Part shown: in pieces, positions 35,993 through 44,119 of the stretch | Numbering within the stretch: the first letter of the stretch is position 1 | How the letters are laid out: every line of letters begins with the position of its first letter | From: Rhodanobacter sp. B05 | GTDB lineage: Bacteria > Pseudomonadota > Gammaproteobacteria > Xanthomonadales > Rhodanobacteraceae | Length of the DNA stretch: 64,000 bases | Direction: 5' to 3' | Assembly: GCF_002001085.1 (NCBI RefSeq) | Contig: NZ_MUNU01000015.1 | Location: forward strand, 62,001-126,000 | The notes under the pieces: model-generated | Told to the model about the DNA's origin: nothing | The model's input: only the letters and a program-made list of their open reading frames with translations | Database searches by the model: none | Translations under genes and position numbers: made by a program

Positions 35993-37501
35993 TCAGGGGC
36001 GCTTCCCGCTGACGGTCCACAGCACGACCGCATCGAACAGCGCATGACCCTGCGCCGTCAGGTCATCGAAGCTGGGGTTGTCCAGTGGCAGCAGGGCGCG
36101 CCGTGCCGGAGCGATAAAACCGTCTGCCATGACGGCGTGCTCGGGATAACCGAAGATGGCGCGTTCATTCGGTGAATTTGGCAAGGTGGCGATGACGATT
36201 GCGTCGGGCGTCGGGCGAGCCCACTTGAGTACGCCGGGATGCTCCGTAAACTTCACCAGTCCTGCCGGCAAGCCGGCCGCCATCGGATTCCAGGCGCCTA
36301 CGATGTCGAGGTAGTTGTCCGGCGGATCGTCACTCTCCTTCTCCTCGCCGTGCTCCCCATAGTCGGCATAGCGGTCGCGGCCGGCCAGATGCAGTGCGTC
36401 GGCATACAGCCCCTCCAGCGTGATCAGTGGCACCGCGGTGTCTACATACTTGTTGGCGAGCTTGTATTTCGAGCACGAGGATGAGATGAGTATCAGGTCC
36501 TCGCCGTTGGCGCGGGTCTGTGGATCGGTCTGGTCAGCAATCGTGACCTCGAAGCCCAGGCTGCGCAGGTGCGCAACGGTATGCTCGTCGGCCTCACGAC
36601 CCTCGCCAGCGTCGACCCGCTCGACGTATAGAACCTTCTTGCCGTGCGCCACGCCCCTTATCCGCGCGTCCAGTGCGGCGGGGTCGTATGGCGCCACTGC
36701 CTGCGGGGGGCTGGCCGCCCAGCGAATCGCCTCGTCGAACAGCTTCAGACCGATCGCCCATTGACGCACCTGCGGATCGTTTGCCGCCGGCCCGTGCACG
36801 TCGGTGAGCAGGTGGAAATTGCCGTCGGCGAGATAGAAGCCGACCCGGCGAGCTGGCGCAGTCGCGCCATCGGCCAGGCTTGCCTTGCGCTCATAGGTGA
36901 ACACGGCGGCCCGTTGCGGCTTGCCTTCGAAGTCCGCGATGACGGTGGCACCAGGGCCTGGATTTGCCCAGCCGATCGAGCCGGGCTCCAGATACAGCGT
37001 GCCGAACAGTTGTGGCCTGAGCCCGACCGCCCGGCTGATGGTTGATGTGGTGTTGGCGCCATAGCCATACAGGATCGAAAAACTTTCCGCGTAGTGCTGG
37101 ATCGGATCGACCACACCGAAGTCCCGATGCAGTTGGGGACCCGTCATGCCGAGGTTGGGATAGTCGAAGGTGTTCCAGGTGAACACCGGCACCGGCGTCT
37201 GCGCAAACTTCGCTTGCAGTTCGTGGGCGTCGGCGGTGGAGGAAATCACGATCAGGCTCATGCCGCTCACCGCGGATGGCGACACCGATGCATCGGCCGT
37301 GGTGACCTTGAAGCCGATTTGTTCCAGATGCTGGCGCACAAGGGCGTCGTCGTTGGGCTCGCCGGGATCGGTCTTGCCCGTCACGAACAGCACCGGCTTG
37401 CCCTTCAGCGCGGACCAGGGCAGTGGCGCGGCTTGCAGAGGGGGTTGGCTGAAGCCAAAGGCCACGACGCATCCGAGGAAACTGAGCAACACTCGATTCA
37501 T
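35993..37501 (-). CDS. Secreted protein with two tandem ThuA-like domains
   Basis: A 502-residue protein with a signal peptide ending near LQAA. Two homologous halves follow. The first runs from GKPVLFVTGKTDPGEPNDDALV to AVFTYERKASLADGATAPARR, the second from GKKVLYVERVDAGEGREADEHT to AIFGYPEHAVMADGFIAPARR. The flavodoxin-like pattern (strand, long helix, IGFKVTTAD, then LIVISS) resembles ThuA/glutamine-amidotransferase-like folds without a catalytic cysteine. The ATG at 37501 overlaps the stop of the propeller gene (ATGA). The function is unknown; context suggests ligand handling at the outer membrane. Confidence 0.75.
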   Translation of the reverse strand: MNRVLLSFLGCVVAFGFSQPPLQAAPLPWSALKGKPVLFVTGKTDPGEPNDDALVRQHLEQIGFKVTTADASVSPSAVSGMSLIVISSTADAHELQAKFAQTPVPVFTWNTFDYPNLGMTGPQLHRDFGVVDPIQHYAESFSILYGYGANTTSTISRAVGLRPQLFGTLYLEPGSIGWANPGPGATVIADFEGKPQRAAVFTYERKASLADGATAPARRVGFYLADGNFHLLTDVHGPAANDPQVRQWAIGLKLFDEAIRWAASPPQAVAPYDPAALDARIRGVAHGKKVLYVERVDAGEGREADEHTVAHLRSLGFEVTIADQTDPQTRANGEDLILISSSCSKYKLANKYVDTAVPLITLEGLYADALHLAGRDRYADYGEHGEEKESDDPPDNYLDIVGAWNPMAAGLPAGLVKFTEHPGVLKWARPTPDAIVIATLPNSPNERAIFGYPEHAVMADGFIAPARRALLPLDNPSFDDLTAQGHALFDAVVLWTVSGKRP

Positions 37502-38583
37502 GGGGTGCATCCTTCGCTCGGGGTCAACACCAGCAACTCGGCATGCTCTGCCGGCGCATTGGCATCCGTTGTAGTGGGCCGCGGCCGATCGAGCGCCAAC
37601 CAGAGCTGGCCAGCGGGAGCATTCAGAGCGATCGCCTGGACCTTGCCGTCCAGCGCGTAGGTGCCGCCCGCGCTGTAGTTTACGAAGGCGTTCATGCGCA
37701 GCGCCGCCAGCTCGCCATTGTCGCCAGCATTGAACGCCGCACCCTTCCAACCGCCAGCGCCGAAAGGATGCATGGCGAAGATCATCTGCGATGGTCCCGG
37801 CGTGCCCGCGGGAAAGGACTCGAAGGTGAAGCCTAGGTCCGTATCGATTACCGTGCGGGCGCCGTCCTGACAGGAGACAAACAGTCGGCGGCCGATCGGG
37901 TCCATCGCCAGCCCGGTCGGTCCGACGCAGTCCTTGGTGGGAATCGCACCGAGGTTGTTCATGCCGTGCTCGTCCACCGCATCGATGGCATTGCCTGTTG
38001 TATTGGCGACATAAAGGGTGCCGCGAGCGTTAGTTGCCATCTGCCCCGGTTTGCCGGACAGACGAACCTGTCCGGTGCGCTTGCCGCTGGCGGCGTCCCA
38101 GCGTGCAATGGTCGAGCTTGCGCGACTCAACACGTACAGCGCGCGCTCAGACGACGCGTAGAGCAGTGCGGAGGGCACGCCGTCGCGCAACGGAATCGTC
38201 GACTCGATGTGCAGTGGATGCAGCTGAAATACCACCAGTTCCGAGGGTGCGGCGATGGCCGCGTAGCCCTTGCCGTCCTGCGGATCGATGGCCATGGCCA
38301 CCGCCGCGGCGGGCAGCTGCAGGGTACCGGTCTGGCGGGCCGACGCGACGTCGAGCGCATCCACCGTGGCGCCGGTGGCCACGTAGGCGTGCGCACCCGT
38401 GGCGTCAAAGCCGATTCCGCTGACTGGCGCTGCTGAAGGAACGGCTATCCGATGGCTGACGCGAAGCGGCAGCTCGGTCGCGCCGAGCGACCCGCTGACC
38501 ATCGATCCGACCAGCAGGAGCGCGCACGCACCGACACATCGACGGCTTGCTCCGCGGCGAACGTACGCGGTCGGTACCATCAT
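37498..38583 (-). CDS. Secreted YncE-like beta-propeller protein (operon member)
   Basis: A 361-residue protein with an N-terminal signal and repeated propeller blades (VDALDVASARQTGTLQL, TIARWDAASGKRTGQVRL, IDAVDEHGMNNLGAI). The start at 38583 is fixed by GGGAG seven bases upstream and by an ATGA overlap with the stop of the PstS-like gene. In E. coli the propeller gene yncE is next to the TonB receptor gene yncD, and this operon repeats that pairing. It probably acts in the periplasm beside the receptor. Confidence 0.82.
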   Translation of the reverse strand: MMVPTAYVRRGASRRCVGACALLLVGSMVSGSLGATELPLRVSHRIAVPSAAPVSGIGFDATGAHAYVATGATVDALDVASARQTGTLQLPAAAVAMAIDPQDGKGYAAIAAPSELVVFQLHPLHIESTIPLRDGVPSALLYASSERALYVLSRASSTIARWDAASGKRTGQVRLSGKPGQMATNARGTLYVANTTGNAIDAVDEHGMNNLGAIPTKDCVGPTGLAMDPIGRRLFVSCQDGARTVIDTDLGFTFESFPAGTPGPSQMIFAMHPFGAGGWKGAAFNAGDNGELAALRMNAFVNYSAGGTYALDGKVQAIALNAPAGQLWLALDRPRPTTTDANAPAEHAELLVLTPSEGCTP

Positions 38584-39773
38584 GGATGTACTCCCGGCGA
38601 CGTCGGCCCAAGCAACGATCTGGCCGCCTTGCACTGGAACTCCCGTAACGGCAGGAAAATGGCCTCGTTGCGCACTATCTGCTGGCCTTGTTGGCTCAAC
38701 ACGAACCGGAGAAACTCCTGCAGCGCCGGATTCATGGCACTCCCGGGCTTGCGATTCACGTTGGCGTAGATCAAACGACTCAGCGGATAACTGGCGTCGG
38801 CGACGTTACTGTAGGCGGGTGCCACGAATTGACCCTCCGTGCCGATCGAAATCAACTTTACCGGCACATCGACGAAGGCAAGGCCCGCGTAGCCGATGCC
38901 ATCCGGGTCGGCGGCCACCCGATCGGCGACCGGAAACACCAGATGGTCGAAGTGCAAATCCTTTCGCCAGTGGCCACGCTGTCCATCGGCGTCCAGCACG
39001 CGCTGGCGGACAAATTCCTCGAACCCGTTCCAGGGCTTGATTGCATAGACGTGGATCGGATGACTGGCCCAGTCGCCGGTCACACCGACATCCCCCCACG
39101 TCTTGGCTGTGCTGCCGCCACGCAAGTGCGAGCTCGACAGGATCTGGTCAAGCTGGGCCAGGCTCAGGTGCTCGACCGGGTTGGCCTGGTTGACGAAAAA
39201 GCTGACGGCATCGAGAAATCCGAAATGTCGGTAAGAGCCGCCGGACACCGGCACACTGAGTGGCGGATAGCCATGATCGGTGACGAATGTGGCGATATCG
39301 GTCGGCTTCAGCTCACGCGAAACGAAGGCGATGTCGATCTTGCCGTGGTTCATCTCCGCCTCGGCATGGGTGCCCTCATAAGGAGGACCGAAGTTCACGT
39401 GCACATGGGGGTAAAGCTTTTTGAAACTGGCGATCCATGCACCCACGAGGCCTGGCAAAACATCCGAGGACGCCATGCTTAGTGAACCCTTGAGGGTGTG
39501 CCCGTAGTGCGGATTGAAAGCCGGTAGCGTGGGGTCCAGAGTCGGTTGCAGAATCTCCGGTGCCGGCAGGGGGCGCCCGGATTTCTCGCCAGCGGCGTCC
39601 TGCTCGGGCGTCTGAATGGCGTGTTTTGGTGCCGGCGGCAGCAGCAGTTCGATCTGGGTCGGATGAGTGGAAGCCTGTGCTGAATTGATCAGCGCGCAAG
39701 CCAGCATGCCTGCGAAGAAGCTCACGCAAGGACGGCGCTGGCGGAGCCGTGGGAACTTTTTCATCGCGCTCAT
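38580..39773 (-). CDS. PstS-like periplasmic binding protein
   Basis: A 397-residue secreted protein with a signal peptide (about 1-34), a proline-rich linker and one type II binding-protein domain. Family-typical blocks are GSLSMASSDVLPGLVGAW, KIDIAFVSRELKPTDIATF, VNQANPVEHLSLAQLDQIL, DPDGIGYAGLAF and YPLSRLIYANVN. The loop that carries the phosphate-binding Ser-Gly residues in PstS reads EGTHAEAE, so phosphate is not assured. It overlaps the receptor gene (39770-39773) and the propeller gene (38580-38583) in ATGA junctions. Confidence 0.85.
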   Translation of the reverse strand: MSAMKKFPRLRQRRPCVSFFAGMLACALINSAQASTHPTQIELLLPPAPKHAIQTPEQDAAGEKSGRPLPAPEILQPTLDPTLPAFNPHYGHTLKGSLSMASSDVLPGLVGAWIASFKKLYPHVHVNFGPPYEGTHAEAEMNHGKIDIAFVSRELKPTDIATFVTDHGYPPLSVPVSGGSYRHFGFLDAVSFFVNQANPVEHLSLAQLDQILSSSHLRGGSTAKTWGDVGVTGDWASHPIHVYAIKPWNGFEEFVRQRVLDADGQRGHWRKDLHFDHLVFPVADRVAADPDGIGYAGLAFVDVPVKLISIGTEGQFVAPAYSNVADASYPLSRLIYANVNRKPGSAMNPALQEFLRFVLSQQGQQIVRNEAIFLPLREFQCKAARSLLGPTSPGVHP

Positions 39774-42082
39774 TCGAAGAAGAACCTCGCGGACAAGGTG
39801 ATGAGACGTGGGTTTCCAGGCAATACCGCGAGGTTGGAAGACGAACTCTGGTAGTAGATCTTGTTGAACAGGTTTTCCACCTTCAGTGTCAGTGCGTACT
39901 GGTCGCGGTTGTAGTACAGCGCGGCATCCACGCGGGTGTAGGCCGGAAGTTGCAGTACCGGTTGATTGACCGCCGTCGGCGTGAGGCCGGCCCGTTCGCC
40001 GCTGCGGATGACGCCCACGCCGAAACCCAGACCCTGCAAACTCGACGAGCGGAAGTCATAACGCGACCAGAGGTGCGCGCTGTGTTCAGGTGCATTGGGC
40101 AGCCTCGTATCGACTTGCGCTGGATTCGTCGACGAAGTAATTTGCGCGACCGTGAAGGCGTAGCCGGCGGTCAATTGCCAGTTTGGCAACGGACGCGCGT
40201 TCACCTCCAATTCGGCCCCTTGCGAACGCGCCTTGCCGACCTGCGTGTAGCAGGTGCCGTAGTCCGCGCACTTGAAGCTGCTCAGGGTATTTTTTTCGTT
40301 GATGCGAAACACGGCCAGCGTTGCCGACACGTGGTTGTCCAGGAAATTGACCTTGCTGCCCGCCTCGACTTGATCGGCCGATGTAGGCACAAAGTTGTTG
40401 ACGCCATTGATGTCGATCGCGTTGGCAGAGGGTGGCACATAGGAAGTGCTGTAGCTTATGTAGTTGCTCCAGTGTTCATTCGGTTGGTAGATCAGTCCGG
40501 CCATCGGCAATACCTTGCTGTTGGCCTTGTTGCTCGATGGCACGCCGGCGACTCTCAGCTCCTCGATGGCCTGGCGGTCATGCGAATAGCGCAGGCCCAG
40601 CGTGGCTTTCCAATGACTGGACAGCGTCATCATGTCAGCGAAATAGGTGCCGTAGCTGTAGGTCGTGGTGAAGCGGTGCGTTAGCACGCTGGCATTGCCG
40701 GGGGCATACAGCGGCAGCGACGACAGCTCCGGTGCAAGACCGTAGACCGGATCGTAAATGCTCATGGTGAGCGCATTCGGCCCGGTGCTTGGCGCATTGT
40801 AAAATTGCGTCCGGTTCAAGTCGGCCACATCGCGCCCGTCCGTCAACCCGACCACCAAGTTGTGCTGAATGCCGAAAGTGTTGAATGGAATATGCAGATT
40901 GGTGTCGAGGTAATCGTAACGCCGCTTGTTGAGCTGTCCACGGGCACGCAGTCCGACGTACTGCAGGTTCTTGAGGATCGAGGCGACGTCGTAGCCGTGG
41001 GCATCATCGGTATGCCAGACATTGCGCGTGTCCAGGCTCCAACTGATGCCGTTGGCGAACTGGTGGTTGAACAACAGAGTCAGCACGCTGCCGTACTCGT
41101 GCTCTTCATCGCTTGGCTGCTGATAGCGAGTGATGATCGGTGCGACCAAGGCGATGTTGTTGTTCGGCGCGACCAGTTCGGTGTCGTAGCTGTACTTCAG
41201 GCGTTGAAACACGTACTGCGCGGTCAGGCTGGTATTGTTGGAGACGTTCCAGGTCAGGCTGGGCGCGAAATAGATGCTGTGGGAGTAGCTGTTGTTGCGG
41301 AACGTGTCGCCGTTGGCGTCGTCCATGACCAGTCGGTACAGCAGCCGATCGCTGTGGCCCAGCGGGCCAGTGAGGTCGGCGGCGAAGTCGCCACCGAGTT
41401 TGTCGGTCAAGCCGATACCGGAACCATCGTAGGTGGTGCCGCTGGCGCTGAACTCGTACAGCGGATCGGCCTCGGGTTTCTTGGTGATCAGATTGACGAA
41501 GCCGCCCGGCTGCTCCTCGCCGTTGAGTACCGAAGCCGGCCCGCGTACCACGTCGATACGCGAAATGCCGATCGTGACCGGAGATCCGAAGCGCGTCGCC
41601 AATCCGGGCAGGCCATCGACCAGAATCGAATTCTGGTCGTTGACGCTGCTGGTGAAACCACGGAAAACCAGGTCGTCGCCGGTGTTGCCAGCGGCCTGGA
41701 CGCCGGTCATGTAGGGATAGAGCGTGTTGACCTGCGCAGCCTCGATCGCGTGGATGAAGCTGCCGGTATAGGTGGAAATCGAGAACGGCGTATCGCGCGC
41801 CTGCACGTCCATCTTCAGTGCGCTGTGGCCCGCTTTGGCAATGAAAGGCGACGTCACCGTGATGGATTTCAATTGCGTCACCTTGGGTGCCGCCGTCGTG
41901 GCTTGCTTCGAGCGCGGCGTCGTCGCAGGTGCCGTGCTCTGCGGTCCAACTGCGCTGGTCCCGGCAGCACTGGCCAGCGGCTGGCTTGGCGCGGTCGCGG
42001 CAAGCAATGCTGAAGGACTGCCCAAACAGAGCGCAGCCAGGATCGAACATGCCAGCGCATTCTTGCTCGAAGCAAACATCAT
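39770..42082 (-). CDS. TonB-dependent siderophore-type receptor
   Basis: A 770-residue outer-membrane receptor: signal peptide (to about 28), an Ala/Thr/Pro-rich stretch, TonB box near LKSITVTSP, plug domain (about 90-220, with VNTLYPYMTGVQAAGNTGDD and RIDVVRGPASVLNGEEQPGG) and a 22-strand barrel ending LSARFFFE. Plug features match the siderophore receptor family (FhuE/FecA-like). It has no N-terminal signalling domain, so sigma/anti-sigma control is not expected. First gene of a five-gene operon; a CTTAA direct-repeat operator candidate lies about 125-165 bases upstream. Confidence 0.9.
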   Translation of the reverse strand: MMFASSKNALACSILAALCLGSPSALLAATAPSQPLASAAGTSAVGPQSTAPATTPRSKQATTAAPKVTQLKSITVTSPFIAKAGHSALKMDVQARDTPFSISTYTGSFIHAIEAAQVNTLYPYMTGVQAAGNTGDDLVFRGFTSSVNDQNSILVDGLPGLATRFGSPVTIGISRIDVVRGPASVLNGEEQPGGFVNLITKKPEADPLYEFSASGTTYDGSGIGLTDKLGGDFAADLTGPLGHSDRLLYRLVMDDANGDTFRNNSYSHSIYFAPSLTWNVSNNTSLTAQYVFQRLKYSYDTELVAPNNNIALVAPIITRYQQPSDEEHEYGSVLTLLFNHQFANGISWSLDTRNVWHTDDAHGYDVASILKNLQYVGLRARGQLNKRRYDYLDTNLHIPFNTFGIQHNLVVGLTDGRDVADLNRTQFYNAPSTGPNALTMSIYDPVYGLAPELSSLPLYAPGNASVLTHRFTTTYSYGTYFADMMTLSSHWKATLGLRYSHDRQAIEELRVAGVPSSNKANSKVLPMAGLIYQPNEHWSNYISYSTSYVPPSANAIDINGVNNFVPTSADQVEAGSKVNFLDNHVSATLAVFRINEKNTLSSFKCADYGTCYTQVGKARSQGAELEVNARPLPNWQLTAGYAFTVAQITSSTNPAQVDTRLPNAPEHSAHLWSRYDFRSSSLQGLGFGVGVIRSGERAGLTPTAVNQPVLQLPAYTRVDAALYYNRDQYALTLKVENLFNKIYYQSSSSNLAVLPGNPRLITLSARFFFE

Positions 42083-42207
42083 CGTTTCTCCCCAGCGCGG
42101 ATGCCCGCGCTCTTAGCCAATGTCGGTTCCGGGTCCACGGTCAGCTTCCGGCAGGGCCGGGCGTATTCCCCTAGTTAAGCGCCGTGCCTCACTCATACGC
42201 CGGCACC

Positions 42208-42246
42208 CTGTAAGCAGCCTTAAAGCTTTCTTAAAATCGATTCAGG
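42208..42246. promoter_or_regulatory. Candidate PmrA/QseB-type operator upstream of the TonB/PstS-like operon
   Basis: CTGTAA-N5-CTTAAA-N5-CTTAAA-N5-TTCAGG: half-sites begin at 42208, 42219, 42230 and 42241, exactly 11 bases apart. CTTAAA-N5-CTTAAA fits the known PmrA-box form (YTTAAK-N5-YTTAAK) except for the last base of each half. The block 42227-42246 matches 49956-49975 at 15 of 20 positions. Likely bound by the regulator coded at 50174; PhoB-like control is the alternative. Confidence 0.62.
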
Positions 42247-42332
42247 AACGCTTCGCCGTTCGAGACATCCCATGGTGCGATAGGGTGCTTCGCTGACTCG
42301 ACTGAGATCTCGAGCGTTGCAGTGGTGCTACC

Positions 42333-43733
42333 TCAATGATTGATTCTCTCCAGGGAAATACCCTTGGTTGCCGGCCCGAATACGCCGATCACGACGATAC
42401 CCACCACCATCGCGATGGCGATGAAGATGGCCACCGCAGGAACGCCTCCCGCACCGAGCAAATAGCCGATAGCCAGGCCGGCAAAGGCGGCGGCAATGCG
42501 GCTCCACGAGTACACAAAGCCGATGGCGCGGGCGCGGATGCGGGTGGGGTAAAGTTCAGCCTGATAATTGTGGTAAGCGTAGGACATGACGTTGGCGGCG
42601 AGGGTGAACAGCACGCCCAGCGCAATCAGGATGGTGGGGCTGCTGGCTTGCGAGAACGCCAGCATGGCCACGCCCATGATCGTCAGCCCCAGCATGATCT
42701 GCCGCTTGCGCTCCACGCGGTCGGCAAACAGCGTACCCAGCAGCGGGCCGATCGGATTGGCGATGGCGATGATGAACGAATATTCCAGACTGTGGGTCAA
42801 GGTGATCCCGCGGGCGATCAGCAGACTGGGGACCCATGCGGCAAATCCGTAGAAGCCGATCACTTGTGCGATGTTGAATACCGACAGCATCACGGTGCGG
42901 CGAGCGTAGGGCGCGGAGAATAGCTCCCGAAATCCGCCGTGGCCGCTCTCCTCGGTCGACTCTTGCCGGGGCCGCGGCAACTCACACCCGGTCTCCGCAC
43001 GGACCTTGCGCTCGATCATCGAGACGATGGCCTCGGCTTCATCGAAGCGACCCTTCTGGGCAAGCCAGCGCGGGCTCTCCGGGATCCGCCGAATCAACAA
43101 CCACACTGCTCCGGCGCCGATCGAGCCGATCAATACGACCCAGCGCCAGCCGTCGAGCCCCAGCGGTGCGATCGGCACCAGCAGCCAGGCAAGCAGGGCG
43201 ACCACCGGTACCACGCAGAAGGTGATGAACTGATTGATGGCGAACGCACGCCCGCGCTCGGCACTGGGGATCAGCTCCGAGATGTAGGTGTCAATGGTGA
43301 CCAATTGCACGGCGAAGCCGACGCCGGCGATGAAGCGCCACACGTTCAACAGTTCACCGGTTTGCTGAAACGCCATGATGGCAGTGCACAGCACGTACCA
43401 GATCAACGACCAGGTGAATACCGGGCGGCGCCCGTAGCGGTCCGGCAGGTGGCCCAGCAGCACCACACCGAACCACAGTCCGGCAAACGTGCTGAACACG
43501 AAGCTGCCGAATCCCGCCACCTTGATGCTGTCGAGGCTGGCGAAGAAGCCCAGCGATTGTGGGCTGAACAATCCCGACTTGATCATGCCGGGTGCTACGT
43601 AACCCGTGAAAAACAGGTCATAGAATTCAAATACGCCGCCCAGCGAAATCAGGACGACGATGGTCCACACGGTGCGGGACGGCGGTAACCGGTCCAACCT
43701 GGCGGCGATACGGGCTGATTCGATGTGTGACAC
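42333..43733 (-). CDS. MFS transporter
   Basis: A 466-residue 12-helix transporter of the major facilitator superfamily. The loop 2-3 motif reads GHLPDRYGRRPVF, and the loop after helix 6 has RRIPESPRWLAQKGR, typical of the sugar/organic-acid branch (metabolite:H+ symporters, NiaP/AAHS-like). The N-terminal SLGGVFEFYDLFFTGYVAPG places an acidic residue in helix 1. The substrate is unknown. It sits between the five-gene receptor operon and a second TonB receptor on the same strand and may carry their product across the inner membrane. Confidence 0.85.
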   Translation of the reverse strand: MSHIESARIAARLDRLPPSRTVWTIVVLISLGGVFEFYDLFFTGYVAPGMIKSGLFSPQSLGFFASLDSIKVAGFGSFVFSTFAGLWFGVVLLGHLPDRYGRRPVFTWSLIWYVLCTAIMAFQQTGELLNVWRFIAGVGFAVQLVTIDTYISELIPSAERGRAFAINQFITFCVVPVVALLAWLLVPIAPLGLDGWRWVVLIGSIGAGAVWLLIRRIPESPRWLAQKGRFDEAEAIVSMIERKVRAETGCELPRPRQESTEESGHGGFRELFSAPYARRTVMLSVFNIAQVIGFYGFAAWVPSLLIARGITLTHSLEYSFIIAIANPIGPLLGTLFADRVERKRQIMLGLTIMGVAMLAFSQASSPTILIALGVLFTLAANVMSYAYHNYQAELYPTRIRARAIGFVYSWSRIAAAFAGLAIGYLLGAGGVPAVAIFIAIAMVVGIVVIGVFGPATKGISLERINH

Positions 43734-44119
43734 GGGCGGCTATCTCCGGTTTGAATGACACAGCTGGTATTTGTCGTGATCGGGGACGAGTCCGGCAGCT
43801 TGCATAACGCCGTCGCGTGCTTCCTCATCGCGGAATGATCGCCGCAGGCGTGACCTGCCGCGCGATCGGCGAGCAGCTGGCCGCACCCGTGTGGATGTCG
43901 CGGACCGCCCCATGGCAAGCGTCGCCTCACGGTTGAAGATCCGGTGTCAGGCCCGGGCCGGCCAGTCATGGCCGGTCCGGGCTTCATCCACTCGCTTTGC
44001 CTGACCTGTACAGCTTTTGTGATGCAGTTGTCCGCCGTAGCGGCCTTTTCGTCTTGCTGCCGGCGAAAAAGCCGTATCCGCGATCGGTGCGCGTCTGCGC
44101 TGACTCAAACGAATTGGAC
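43734..44119. other. Intergenic region between MFS and TonB receptor genes
   Basis: About 386 bases with no recognisable gene. It contains the strong hairpin at 43951-43982 and must contain the MFS promoter. No CTTAA-type direct repeat was found here. Confidence 0.5.
43951..43982 (-). terminator. Strong GC hairpin downstream of TonB receptor gene
   Basis: GCCCGGGCCGGCCA (43951-43964) pairs with TGGCCGGTCCGGGC (43969-43982), 14 pairs with one G-T wobble over a four-base loop. It lies about 140 bases after the stop of the receptor at 44120. There is no T-run, so termination efficiency is uncertain. Confidence 0.5.

Noticed and set aside
42208-42246. Pho box (PhoB site) as explanation of the repeat upstream of the TonB/PstS-like operon
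   Set aside because: The 11-base period fits both PhoB and PmrA/QseB types, and the first half-site CTGTAA is Pho-like, but the CTTAA core repeated twice fits the PmrA type better. Kept only as an alternative.
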